Shown here one piece after another: positions 33,829 through 42,631 of a DNA stretch of 64,000 bases (position 1 is its first letter; each line of letters opens with the position of its first letter). This DNA is from JAGWBD01 sp965220615. GTDB lineage: Bacteria > Chloroflexota > Anaerolineae > Aggregatilineales > Phototrophicaceae. Under the pieces are notes generated by a model. That model saw nothing but the letters and a program-made list of their open reading frames with translations, had not been told where the DNA came from and made no database searches. Position numbers and translations under genes: made by a program. Location: the NCBI GenBank assembly GCA_965220615.1, contig CBDCQL010000002.1:930001-994000 (forward strand), given 5' to 3'.

Positions 33829-34971
33829 ATGATCCGCGATCGTGAGGAACTGGAACAAGTCGAAAACGCGATTCTGGGTCCCTGGGCGCTGTTGAGCGCC
33901 AACAGCCGGGGCAGGAAGCATCCGGAAGCCGAACCGGCCCGGCGTACCGCCTTTCAGCGTGACCGGGACCGAATCATCCATGCCGCTGCCTTTCGTCGCC
34001 TTGAATACAAGACCCAGGTCTTTCTCAATGACGCCGGCGATTACTATCGTACGCGCCTTACCCACACCCTGGAAACAGCGCAAATCGGGAGGGCGCTGGC
34101 CCGGGCGCTTTCCGCCAACGAGGACCTTGTCGAGGCGATTTGCCTGGCTCACGATCTGGGACATCCGCCCTTCGGTCACGTTGGAGAGGCCGTCCTCAAT
34201 GACTTCGCAGCAGGGGTTGGCGGCTTCGATCACAATTTGCAGGCCTGGCGGATCGTTACGGACCTGGAGAGGCGCTTCCAGGGCTGGCCGGGCCTGAATC
34301 TCACCTGGGAGACGCTGGAAGGCATGATGCGTCACGAGACCGAACGTGATCTGGCAGCTCATACAGGATTTCCCCCCGGTCTTCGCGGAAGCCTGGAAGC
34401 GCAAATCGCCAATGTCAGTGATTCCCTCGCCTACCAGGCGCACGACCTGGACGATGGTCTTCAGTCCGGCCTTTTGCATTGGGTCGACCTGGAAGCGCTT
34501 GAGATCTGGCGGCTGTGGGAACAGGGGGGTGAGGGGTGGCCTGGCGCAGGCGACGACGGCATTGCCCGGCATTTGTTCATTCGGGAATTGATCGGACTGC
34601 AGGTAGAAGATGTCCTAACGGAATCTGCAGCCCGGATTGAAGCGCTTTCGCCGAACTCATCCCTGGACGTGCAGTCACAGCGCTACGACGTAGTCGCTCA
34701 CAGTGATGGCCTTCTGGCCATGAAAGGTGAACTTTCCGATTTCCTTTACGAGCACATGTATCTTCACGAGCAATTGCAGCCCACAGCACGGCTCGCCAGA
34801 GACAGCATTGAGACCATTTTCAGCGCCTGTATGGCAAACCCTGATTCCTTGCCTCGCTACTGGCGCGTCCGGCTGGCGAATGGCGAGCCTGTACGGGTGG
34901 TGGTAGATTTCGTGGCGTCGTTGACGGATCGCAGCGCCCTGAGGCTGGCCGACAGCTTGTCCAGGGCCTGA
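33829..34971 (+). CDS. dgt: Deoxyguanosinetriphosphate triphosphohydrolase-like HD protein
   Basis: ATG 33829 with GGAGCGGG upstream is chosen. The 380-residue protein has the Dgt-like HD signature in order: FRRLEYKTQVF, TRLTHTLETAQIGRALA, AHDLGHPPFGHVGE with the metal-binding His-Asp pair, GMMRHE, and VSDSLAYQAHDLDDGL with the last Asp. It should remove triphosphate from dNTPs and limit the nucleotide pool. Length and motifs fit the class II (non-E. coli) dGTPase-like group. A kinase gene follows 30 bases downstream. Confidence 0.92.
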   Translation: MIRDREELEQVENAILGPWALLSANSRGRKHPEAEPARRTAFQRDRDRIIHAAAFRRLEYKTQVFLNDAGDYYRTRLTHTLETAQIGRALARALSANEDLVEAICLAHDLGHPPFGHVGEAVLNDFAAGVGGFDHNLQAWRIVTDLERRFQGWPGLNLTWETLEGMMRHETERDLAAHTGFPPGLRGSLEAQIANVSDSLAYQAHDLDDGLQSGLLHWVDLEALEIWRLWEQGGEGWPGAGDDGIARHLFIRELIGLQVEDVLTESAARIEALSPNSSLDVQSQRYDVVAHSDGLLAMKGELSDFLYEHMYLHEQLQPTARLARDSIETIFSACMANPDSLPRYWRVRLANGEPVRVVVDFVASLTDRSALRLADSLSRA

Positions 34972-35001
34972 CGAGGCAGTTGACCAGTTCCAGGCGTGGC
35001 C

Positions 35002-36135
35002 ATGGCATCCGCCGAAAACATTCTGAATCAGCGCTATCGCCTACTGGGCCAACTTGGTTCCGGTGGCATGGCCGTGATCTACAAGGCGCTGGACCAACGC
35101 CTGGCGCGGGTCGTGGCTGTCAAGGTGCTGCGCCCCAGCCTGACCAGCGATCCCGGTTTCGTGAAACGCTTTCGCAACGAGGCGCGCTCGGTGGCCCGTC
35201 TGGCTCACCCCAACATCGTGACCGTGCATGACGTGGGCAGCGACCGGAATACCCATTTCATGGTCATGGAGTACATTGAGGGGCAGGACCTGAAAAAGGT
35301 CATACGCAGCAAGCGCTTGCTGTCGGTCGATGAAGCCCTTGAGCTTGCCATACAGATCTGCGCGGGCATTGGTTTCGCCCATCGCTCCGGTTTCGTGCAT
35401 GCGGATGTCAAGTCGCAAAACATCCTCCTGACTTCCGACAACAAGGTCAAGGTGGCCGATTTCGGCATCGCCCAGGCGCTCAGCGATACGCTGCCGGCCC
35501 GCCAACAGCAGATCGTCTGGGGCAGCCCCCACTACTATTCACCTGAACAGGCCAGGGGTCTGCGACCCACTCCGGCGGCGGACGTCTACTCCATCGGGGT
35601 GGTGATGTTTGAGATGTTGACGGGGGAGTTGCCCTATGGTGGTGACAGCCCGCAGGAGTTGGCGCAGGCCCATGTCAACAAACGCGTGCCGCACGTCATC
35701 GACGTCAACGCCGCCGTTCCGGAAAACATCTCAAAAATCGTTCACCGTGTCATGCAAAAGGAACCGGCGGCGCGTTTCCGTACCGCTGACCAGTTGGGAA
35801 AGGTGCTTGCCAGTTTGCGCGATCACAGTCGGTCCTTCACGTCGCCGGCGCCGCCCCCTGGACCAGTCAAGGGGTCTGTTCCCTCGCCATCATCGGCTGC
35901 TGCGCCAGTGCCCGGGCAGGCGGCCCAGGGCGCCGCTCCGATGTTTTCCGGGCAGCGGTCCTCCCAACGGGAAGGGCAACCCATGTCGGACTCGCCTGGG
36001 CGGGCACCGCAAGAGAAGAGAAGCCTTCCGGTTGAACTGGACCTTGTGACAATCCTTCTGGCTTTCGTTGCCCTGATTGCCGTGTCCGGCCTGGTGCCCT
36101 TGCTGATTGTCGTACTGCAGGCCTGGAACGTTTAG
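35002..36135 (+). CDS. Membrane-anchored Ser/Thr protein kinase, non-RD type
   Basis: ATG 35002 reads MASAENILNQRYRLLGQL; a GTG two codons upstream is possible. The Hanks-type kinase domain spans about residues 10-275: glycine loop LGSGGMAVIYK, Lys in VAVKVL, catalytic loop HADVKSQN near 133, DFG near 153, and SPHYYSPEQA as substrate lip. The usual HRD Arg is Ala, so activation-loop phosphorylation may not control it. A Pro/Ser/Ala-rich linker is followed by a single C-terminal membrane span (about 345-368) with almost nothing outside, and no PASTA domain. Target unknown. It ends tail-to-tail with a glycosyltransferase gene, overlapping by four bases. Confidence 0.9.
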   Translation: MASAENILNQRYRLLGQLGSGGMAVIYKALDQRLARVVAVKVLRPSLTSDPGFVKRFRNEARSVARLAHPNIVTVHDVGSDRNTHFMVMEYIEGQDLKKVIRSKRLLSVDEALELAIQICAGIGFAHRSGFVHADVKSQNILLTSDNKVKVADFGIAQALSDTLPARQQQIVWGSPHYYSPEQARGLRPTPAADVYSIGVVMFEMLTGELPYGGDSPQELAQAHVNKRVPHVIDVNAAVPENISKIVHRVMQKEPAARFRTADQLGKVLASLRDHSRSFTSPAPPPGPVKGSVPSPSSAAAPVPGQAAQGAAPMFSGQRSSQREGQPMSDSPGRAPQEKRSLPVELDLVTILLAFVALIAVSGLVPLLIVVLQAWNV

Positions 36136-38009
36136 CTGTCTCCGGGCCCGGGGGCCTGGAGGGTGACCTGGGCAACCAGGACGCTGTCGGTCCCCCTGTC
36201 CGTCGTCAAGCGCTCGCCGCTGTCCGGGTCGTAAAGGCCGGCGAACAGACCGTAACGCCCTGGCGAGACGCCGGCGAGCGGCAACTGGTAGGTATCGTGC
36301 AGTGTGGACCCGATTTCCCACAACCGCGTGTCCACCCGACCGTCCTGAATGTACTGGTCGTCCTGGCTCCACAGCGGGGAACCACCCGCTGGCCCACGCG
36401 CGTCGTAAAGATGTACAAATGCTTTCAATGAAGCGCCTGATTGTCCGACTGCCCGCCAAATCAGCTGGACGACCAGGTCAGTGGGCGTGCGTCCTGTCGC
36501 TGCGCCCGCCAGCTCGGCAACGTCAGCAAAGGTCGCCAGGTTTCCTGCAGCGAGTTCTTCCGCCCGAACCTCCCACGATCGGTACTGGCGAACGGGCAAA
36601 ACGCCAATCCTGGTTGTTCGAACGAGCTGCATGTTGGCGTCCAGCCAGTCGATGACGACATTGCGGTTTGGCCAACCGGGTGGTGGACTGGCCACCAGCC
36701 ACAGACTTCCATGGGTAACCTGGGCGGACCGGAGCGCCTCCAGAATCTCGTCTTCGCTCTGGACCGGATTGGCCGGCAAACGCAGGAAATCCGTCCAGTC
36801 TTCATGGTAGAGCGTGAAAGCCTCATCGGCGGCCGTCTGGATGACCATGTCACCCGGGACAGTCTCCTGGCGCAGATACAGTGCGAGACCGCGCCAGTCC
36901 GGTGACTTGGCGAATTCCGGGTTGAACCAGGCATTGTTCAAACTGTGCAACATCAGACCGAGCCATGCCGCGAAAATGGCTGTGGCCAGCAAGCGTGTCC
37001 ACAGGGCCCGTCGCCACAGCGCCACAGCAAGGCTGACCAGCAGCAGCAGACAGGCAGGGGTGCTGGCGAGCACGTATCGCGGAGCGAACACATTGAGGAA
37101 CATGGCTGCGAGTCCCAGCAGCAGGGGCGGCAGGAAAGCAGCCAGGCCGACGTAAATCGTGTAACGATTATTGCGCCGCGCCATGAACCACAGCCCTGCC
37201 AGCAGGGCGCAGATGACAAGCAGGGAACTGCGTGCGGCGATTTCTGGCGACAGACTTCGTCCAAACTGCAAGGCAGGCAAGAGCCAGGTGACCAGTTGCA
37301 GGGGCTCCGTGACGCCGGCAGTGCCGCCGTAGCCGCTGCCAAGCAACAGCCGTTCCTGCAGATACCAGGGCGCCAGCACCACAGCCAACAGAAACTGCGC
37401 GGCCAACCATCTTCGCAACAGGCTCAGCCTTTTGCGCAAATAGAATATGGCGTAGATATTCAGGGCAACAAGAAAAAAGATCTCCAGGTAGTAAAGGTAG
37501 GCGGCGGAGGCGGCAGCCAGAACGTACAGCAGCCAGTCTTTGGCGCGGTCCCGGCGAAGGGCGCACAGCGCCAGCCAGGCGGCGATGGTGCTGGCTGCGA
37601 CCCAGATGGCGTAGGGTCGGGCGTCCTGGGCGTGCCAAATCATAAAGGGATGAACTGTCAGAAGGGCCGCGGCGAGCAGGCCGGTACGACGGCCGTCAAT
37701 ACGATGTCCCAGTGCGTACATGCCTGCAATCCCTGCAAGGCTGCCAAAGACCGGCAACACACGCATGACCAGCTCGCCGGTACCGAAGACCAGGGCCCAG
37801 CCCCGAAACAGGGCGTAGGCCAGCGGCGGCTGCGGGTCCCTGACCGGAATTTCGCTCTGCAGCGTCTCGGCCAGGGGCCGATTGACCCAGTTGAGCACGG
37901 TGAAGGCTTCGTCACCGCGGAACGAAAAGCTGTCCAGCTGATTGAGTCGCAGAATGAAACCTGCAAGCAGGATGGCGACCAGTAGCGCAAGCGTTTGCGC
38001 GCGGGTCAT
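36132..38009 (-). CDS. GT-C fold membrane glycosyltransferase (PMT/ArnT-like)
   Basis: ATG 38009 follows the previous stop by two bases. The 625-residue protein begins with a membrane span and then SFRGDEAFTVLNWVNRP, the extracytoplasmic loop with the acidic catalytic pair typical of GT39/GT83-like enzymes. About ten more spans run to residue 350, including HAQDARPYAIWV. The rest is a large soluble outer domain ending in beta-rich GRYGLFAGLYDPDSGERL. It should transfer a sugar from a polyprenyl-linked donor to an exported acceptor; neither can be named. It shares a promoter with the NERD-like gene upstream. Confidence 0.85.
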   Translation of the reverse strand: MTRAQTLALLVAILLAGFILRLNQLDSFSFRGDEAFTVLNWVNRPLAETLQSEIPVRDPQPPLAYALFRGWALVFGTGELVMRVLPVFGSLAGIAGMYALGHRIDGRRTGLLAAALLTVHPFMIWHAQDARPYAIWVAASTIAAWLALCALRRDRAKDWLLYVLAAASAAYLYYLEIFFLVALNIYAIFYLRKRLSLLRRWLAAQFLLAVVLAPWYLQERLLLGSGYGGTAGVTEPLQLVTWLLPALQFGRSLSPEIAARSSLLVICALLAGLWFMARRNNRYTIYVGLAAFLPPLLLGLAAMFLNVFAPRYVLASTPACLLLLVSLAVALWRRALWTRLLATAIFAAWLGLMLHSLNNAWFNPEFAKSPDWRGLALYLRQETVPGDMVIQTAADEAFTLYHEDWTDFLRLPANPVQSEDEILEALRSAQVTHGSLWLVASPPPGWPNRNVVIDWLDANMQLVRTTRIGVLPVRQYRSWEVRAEELAAGNLATFADVAELAGAATGRTPTDLVVQLIWRAVGQSGASLKAFVHLYDARGPAGGSPLWSQDDQYIQDGRVDTRLWEIGSTLHDTYQLPLAGVSPGRYGLFAGLYDPDSGERLTTDRGTDSVLVAQVTLQAPGPGDS

Positions 38010-38011
38010 GA

Positions 38012-38752
38012 TCAATCGGCGAGTGTCGCCGCCTCGAAATCTTCGATTTGGGCGGCGGACATAGGCTGCCGCTCCTGCTCGGGAATCTTGCGCAGATAGT
38101 CCCGAATATTCGGTTCCTGCTTGCTGTCCGCGAAGAGTACGGGGACCGGAGACTCGCTGACCTCCAGGCTCGCGGCCGGGTCGACGAAGACAATGAGCGG
38201 ACGCGCTTCAATGCCTTCCGGCAAATGCGCCTGAAGACGCGCAGCGTGAGACCGGGCTTCAGAAACGGGGTGACCAATGCCGTCGCGGCGGAAAAAGCTG
38301 GTAAATTGGCTGAAAGTGCTCTGCTGTGTTTTCCAGCGCTCACCCTCTACCTGATAACTCCCGTTTTGGAAGCGCGTCGTGATGGCAAACACGCCCTGGG
38401 GGCAGATCAGCAGGTGACGCAGGGGCATGTGCAGGTAGTTGTAGAGTACGCTGCGATTGCTCAGTCCCTTCAGACCGGAGCGCAGGGCCTCTTCCGGACG
38501 GGGTTGACGAATCCAGTTATTCGTCATGCGCACGGAAATCATGGAGGATATGACGCCGAAGGGCAGCACCAGGGCCGGCAACAAGAGGTACAAGGTGCCT
38601 TCCAGCGTGCCGGGTTCCGGCAGTTCTCCTCCCAGTGCCTGGGAATTCACGTAAATGAAAGAACCCACTAGTACGGCGATGCTGATGAAAAACAGGTACT
38701 GGGCCAGACGGCGGTTGCGCCTTACCAGAGTGTGATTGGTTTCTATACGCAT
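38012..38752 (-). CDS. Membrane protein with NERD-like domain
   Basis: ATG 38752 (MRIETNHTLVRRNRRLAQ) with GGGGCGG upstream is preferred. The 246-residue protein has two membrane spans (about 19-40 and 57-80). The cytoplasmic domain contains VLYNYLHMPLRHLLICPQGVF and AITTRF, matching the pattern of nuclease-related (NERD) domains, in which a gene-like Glu/Asp set is usual but not fully evident here. Function unknown. It lies two bases ahead of the glycosyltransferase gene and has a strong promoter at 38814-38842. Confidence 0.72.
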   Translation of the reverse strand: MRIETNHTLVRRNRRLAQYLFFISIAVLVGSFIYVNSQALGGELPEPGTLEGTLYLLLPALVLPFGVISSMISVRMTNNWIRQPRPEEALRSGLKGLSNRSVLYNYLHMPLRHLLICPQGVFAITTRFQNGSYQVEGERWKTQQSTFSQFTSFFRRDGIGHPVSEARSHAARLQAHLPEGIEARPLIVFVDPAASLEVSESPVPVLFADSKQEPNIRDYLRKIPEQERQPMSAAQIEDFEAATLAD

Positions 38753-38813
38753 TTCCGCCCCTTCTCTGCAGGCGACCTTCACGGACAGGGATTCCGTTTC
38801 GGTCTGGCCGCCT

Positions 38814-38842
38814 ATTCTGAAATGCCAGGCAGGGACTGTCAA
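38814..38842 (-). promoter_or_regulatory. Promoter for the NERD-like / glycosyltransferase pair
   Basis: A perfect TTGACA (38842-38837), 17 bases, CAGAAT (38819-38814) on the minus strand. On the plus strand a TATACT at 38873-38878 may serve yajC, with only a weak -35 (TGTAAG). Confidence 0.6.
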
Positions 38843-38908
38843 GCGCCCCTGTAAGTGCCATGCAGGCAGGGGTATACTGGCGCTGTCCGACTTTTGCAGA
38901 AGGTATGC

Positions 38909-39238
38909 ATGCAGGAAGTCCTCATTTTGGCCGTCCTGATGTTGCTGGGGCTGGGCGCCTGGTGGTCCATGGTGCTGTTCCCGCGGCAACGGGACTTCCA
39001 GAAGCGCCAGCGATTTGTGCGCAGTCTGGCCGAAGGTGACGAAGTCATCACAGCCGGCGGGCTGGTCGGTCGCATTACGGACCTGCAGGGCGGGGTCGCC
39101 TGGGTTGAGTTGGCCGAAGGCACAAGTGTCCGCATTATCGCCTCTTCCCTGCTGGCCCCCTTCGACGCGGAGGAACTGGCGCGCCAGTCCCGCCAGCCTT
39201 CCAGAGATTCCGAAGAAGCAACTGAGCCAACGTCATGA
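38909..39238 (+). CDS. yajC: Preprotein translocase subunit YajC
   Basis: A 109-residue protein starting MQEVLILAVLMLLGLGAWW: one N-terminal membrane span, then the conserved QRDFQKRQRFVRSLAEGDEVITAGGLVGRI, which includes the diagnostic Gly-Asp-x-Val-x-Thr-x-Gly-Gly run. AAGG precedes the ATG. It associates with SecDF and the SecYEG translocon. The stop overlaps the secD start (ATGA). Confidence 0.92.
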   Translation: MQEVLILAVLMLLGLGAWWSMVLFPRQRDFQKRQRFVRSLAEGDEVITAGGLVGRITDLQGGVAWVELAEGTSVRIIASSLLAPFDAEELARQSRQPSRDSEEATEPTS

Positions 39239-40674
39239 GCCCCCACTTTCGCTGGTTGCTGCTAATCGTCCTGCTCGCCGCCATTGCGTTACGCGTGAGC
39301 CTGCCAAATGGCGGTGACCTGGTCGTCGACAGCAATGGTGACGGCGTGCCGGAAATTGCGCTGTCAATTGATCAACCACTTGGTCTGGACCTCGTGGGAG
39401 GCCTGCGCGTGCTGCTCAGGGCGGACCTTCCGCCGGAGCAGTTCACCGCCGAAGACCTGGGTCAGACGGCCAATAACGTGGCGCGACGCATCGATGCGCT
39501 GGGCGTCAGTGAGGCCACGATTCAGGTGCTGCCTGGCAGCGGAAGGATATTGGTGGAGTTGCCCGGCGTCAGCGACCCCGAGCAGGCGGTAAGGACCATT
39601 CAGCAGACGGCCCTGCTCGAATTTGTCGATTTCAGTGGACTGGGCGTGCAGACACAGGATTTCACCGGTCAACGAATTCTGACGACCGCCCAGCTTGAGA
39701 TCGAAAAACAGCGAACGCAATCGCTTGCCAATCCGGCTGGAGGGCAGAGCGACCGACTTGCCCTGGATGCTCATGTAAACCCGCTGACGAGGCAGCCCTT
39801 CAACACCATCATGACCGGTGCAGGTCTGCAGGCGGCGGTGGCCGGCTACGACCAGATGAGCGCGGGCAACTGGCTGATCCAGTTTGAGCTGAATGAAGAG
39901 GGTGGCGCGGTATTTGGGCCCTTCACTGCCAACAGCATAGGCCAGCCGATGGCCATTGTACTGGATGGTGTGGTCCTGTCGGCGCCGGTAATCCAGGCGG
40001 AACTGACCAGCGGAGGTGTGATCACCGGCGATTTCAGCGAGGAAGAGGCGCGTACCCTTGCCCTGCAATTGCGTTCAGGCGCCCTGCCGATACCACTCAG
40101 CGTGGAGAGCACGGCCCAGGTCGGCGCGACTTTGGGACAAGAGTCAGTGGCACTCAGCATCCGGGCCGGCGTCATCGGCGTGATCACCGTGCTGGTTTTC
40201 ATGCTCGTCTACTATCGCCTTCCCGGCCTGGCAGCTGATCTTGCGCTGCTGGTCTTTATCGTCATCAACCTCGCGCTCTTCCGGCTGATCCCGGTTACCC
40301 TGACCCTGCCGGCCATCACCGGTTTCCTGATTGGCATAGGGACGGCAGTCGATGGCAATATTCTCATTTTTGAGCGCATCAAGGAGGAATTGCGGCTTGG
40401 CAAGAGCGTGGACGAGGCACTGAACGCCGGCTTTGACCGGGCCTGGACCTCAATCCGCGATTCGAATGTGTCGACGATCATCATTTGCATCATTCTCTTT
40501 CTCTTCGGGCAGACCCCCGGCGCCAGTATCGTCAGCGGATTTGCGGTGACCCTCGGGCTCGGCCTGGTCCTCAACCTGTTTACGGCAGTGCTGGTCACGC
40601 GCACCTTTTTGCATCTCTTCGTCGCCCTGCTGCGCAACTCGCCGCAGCAGAGCCGCTGGCTGCCGGGCGTTTAG
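39235..40674 (+). CDS. secD: Protein translocase subunit SecD
   Basis: A 479-residue RND-family protein. N-terminal span, the periplasmic P1 domain after GLDLVGGLRVLL, and the conserved GFDRAWTSIRDSN and GFLIGIGTAVDGNILIFERIKEEL within the C-terminal six-span half. The segment VDGNIL replaces the commoner VDANVL. It uses the proton gradient with SecF to pull exported proteins through SecYEG. Position between yajC and secF is the standard order. Confidence 0.96.
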   Translation: MSPHFRWLLLIVLLAAIALRVSLPNGGDLVVDSNGDGVPEIALSIDQPLGLDLVGGLRVLLRADLPPEQFTAEDLGQTANNVARRIDALGVSEATIQVLPGSGRILVELPGVSDPEQAVRTIQQTALLEFVDFSGLGVQTQDFTGQRILTTAQLEIEKQRTQSLANPAGGQSDRLALDAHVNPLTRQPFNTIMTGAGLQAAVAGYDQMSAGNWLIQFELNEEGGAVFGPFTANSIGQPMAIVLDGVVLSAPVIQAELTSGGVITGDFSEEEARTLALQLRSGALPIPLSVESTAQVGATLGQESVALSIRAGVIGVITVLVFMLVYYRLPGLAADLALLVFIVINLALFRLIPVTLTLPAITGFLIGIGTAVDGNILIFERIKEELRLGKSVDEALNAGFDRAWTSIRDSNVSTIIICIILFLFGQTPGASIVSGFAVTLGLGLVLNLFTAVLVTRTFLHLFVALLRNSPQQSRWLPGV

Positions 40675-40676
40675 CG

Positions 40677-41621
40677 ATGTATTCCCTGATCCAGAAGCGT
40701 CGCTTCTTTTTCCTGCTTTCGACAACTGTCCTCGGGATCGGCGTATTGATTATGCTCTTCTCGACCCTGACGACCGGTTCCCCCTTTCGTCTCAGCATCG
40801 ATTTCGTCGGTGGCAGCATCTACGAAATCACGTTCACCGATGGTGAGCCAGGCGAAGCAGACCTGCGCCGGGTCTTCGCCGCATTCGGAGACGAACACGT
40901 CATCGTGCAGCAACTGGGCGACCAGTCAGAGAGGCGCTGGTCGTTGCGGTCTACCATTCAGCAGGCAGCGGTGAGCGACCAGATCATTGCGGAGCTGGAC
41001 CAGCTTGCAACACTTGACATGAATCTGCTACGGACAGAAAGCGTGTCGGCGACGATTGGCCGCGAAGTGACGCAGGCCGCCGTGGTGGCGGTGCTGGTGG
41101 CCACACTGGTGGTTATTGCCTTCATCGTGCTCGCGTTTCGGCAGGTTCCGCGCGCCCTGCGATATGGCGTTTGCGCCGTGGCGGCCATGTTGCATGACGT
41201 GTTGATCGTCGCCAGCGTCATGTCGCTGACCGGGTTGTTACTGGGCTGGGAGGCGGATGCGTTGTTTCTCACCGCGCTATTGACCATCGTGGGTTTCTCC
41301 ATTCAGGACACCATCGTTCTCTTCGATCGCATACGCGAGAACGTGCCAAAGTATCTGGGAGAACCCTGGGAGACCATCGTCAACCGCAGCATTCTGGAAT
41401 CCATTCACCGCTCGCTGGGAACCCAGTTGAATGCCTTCTTCATCATGGCGGCGATTCTGCTCTTCGGCGGAGAGACCATTCGCCACTTCATCTTTATCCT
41501 CTTCGTCGGCCTGCTGTCGGGCACGTATTCCTCGATCTTTACGGCAGTGCCGCTGCTGGTTGCCTGGGAGAAGGGCGAACTGACCTTGCGGGGAAACAGG
41601 GCGACGGGGGCCGCGGCCTGA
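40677..41621 (+). CDS. secF: Protein translocase subunit SecF
   Basis: ATG 40677 comes two bases after the secD stop. The 314-residue protein shows an N-terminal RRFFFLLSTTVLGIG span, IDFVGGSIYEITF, a small periplasmic domain, and the last spans with GFSIQDTIVLFDRIREN and SIHRSLGTQLNAFF. Forms the SecDF channel partner. The length is typical for unfused SecF. Confidence 0.96.
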   Translation: MYSLIQKRRFFFLLSTTVLGIGVLIMLFSTLTTGSPFRLSIDFVGGSIYEITFTDGEPGEADLRRVFAAFGDEHVIVQQLGDQSERRWSLRSTIQQAAVSDQIIAELDQLATLDMNLLRTESVSATIGREVTQAAVVAVLVATLVVIAFIVLAFRQVPRALRYGVCAVAAMLHDVLIVASVMSLTGLLLGWEADALFLTALLTIVGFSIQDTIVLFDRIRENVPKYLGEPWETIVNRSILESIHRSLGTQLNAFFIMAAILLFGGETIRHFIFILFVGLLSGTYSSIFTAVPLLVAWEKGELTLRGNRATGAAA

Positions 41622-41622
41622 A

Positions 41623-42606
41623 ATGCGCGCGCTGGTCTTCGATGAAACCCTGCAACTGGTCGAGGACGTTCCGCTGCCAACGCCCGCAGCCGGCGAAGTC
41701 CTGATCCGAACGCGCAGCGCCGGCATTTGCAATACCGACCTCGAGCTGGTTCGCGGCATGTATGATTTTCGCGGCATACCCGGCCACGAGTTTTGTGGTG
41801 AAGTCGTGCAGGGGCCGGACTCCTGGCGCGGCCGGCGCGTTGCGGGCGAAATAAACATCAGTTGCGGTGACTGCCAACTGTGTCGTCTTGGCATCCCCAG
41901 CCAGTGCCTGGCGCGCCATGCCCTGGGCATTCACGGTTATCCTGGCGCATTCGCCGACTATCTGCGTCTGCCCCTTCGAAACCTGCATAACGTGCCGGAG
42001 GGCGTGAGCGACGATGCGGCCGTTTTCACCGAGCCCCTTGCGGCAGCCCTGCAGGTCACCGAGGCCGTGCATATTCAGCCGGGTACGCCGATACTGGTTG
42101 TCGGCGCCGGCAAACTGGGTCTGCTCATTGCGCAGGTACTGCAACTGACGGGCGCCGATGTATCTGTCATCGTCCGGCACGAGAAACAGGCCTGCCTGCT
42201 GCTTCGATGGGGCATTGCTGCCCTGCAAATCGAAGATACAGAACCACAAGCCTATTCGGTTGTGGTTGAAGCCAGTGGCGCGGCCAGCGGGCTGGAAGCA
42301 GCGTTGCGTCTCGTCCGCTCGCGCGGGACCATAGTGTTGAAGAGCACCTACCATGGCACACCAAAGGTAGACATGACTCAGGTCGCCGTCAGGGAGATCG
42401 CCATCAGGGGCAGTCGCTGCGGCCCTTTCGCACCCGCACTAAAGACGTTGGAACAGGGACTCGTGGACGTGAAATCTCTGATTGAGGCCAGATACCCACT
42501 GCGTGACGGTTTGCGGGCCATGGAGCGGGCTGCCCACCCCGGTACGCTCAAGATTATGATTGATTTTGCGCAACATGACAGAGACCCGGCCGCGGCGGAC
42601 AATTGA
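41623..42606 (+). CDS. Zinc-dependent medium-chain dehydrogenase
   Basis: A 327-residue MDR-family enzyme. Catalytic zinc ligands are in GICNTD (Cys) and IPGHEFCGEV (His-Glu). The structural zinc site SCGDCQLCRLGIPSQC is complete. The Rossmann loop VVGAGKLGLL lies near residue 164. It oxidises an alcohol or polyol with NAD(P). It resembles the threonine/sorbitol dehydrogenase branch, but the substrate is undetermined. It starts one base after the secF stop, so it is likely co-transcribed with secDF without a clear functional tie. Confidence 0.88.
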   Translation: MRALVFDETLQLVEDVPLPTPAAGEVLIRTRSAGICNTDLELVRGMYDFRGIPGHEFCGEVVQGPDSWRGRRVAGEINISCGDCQLCRLGIPSQCLARHALGIHGYPGAFADYLRLPLRNLHNVPEGVSDDAAVFTEPLAAALQVTEAVHIQPGTPILVVGAGKLGLLIAQVLQLTGADVSVIVRHEKQACLLLRWGIAALQIEDTEPQAYSVVVEASGAASGLEAALRLVRSRGTIVLKSTYHGTPKVDMTQVAVREIAIRGSRCGPFAPALKTLEQGLVDVKSLIEARYPLRDGLRAMERAAHPGTLKIMIDFAQHDRDPAAADN

Positions 42607-42631
42607 GGGTGGAGTGACAGGGGCGTGCTGA

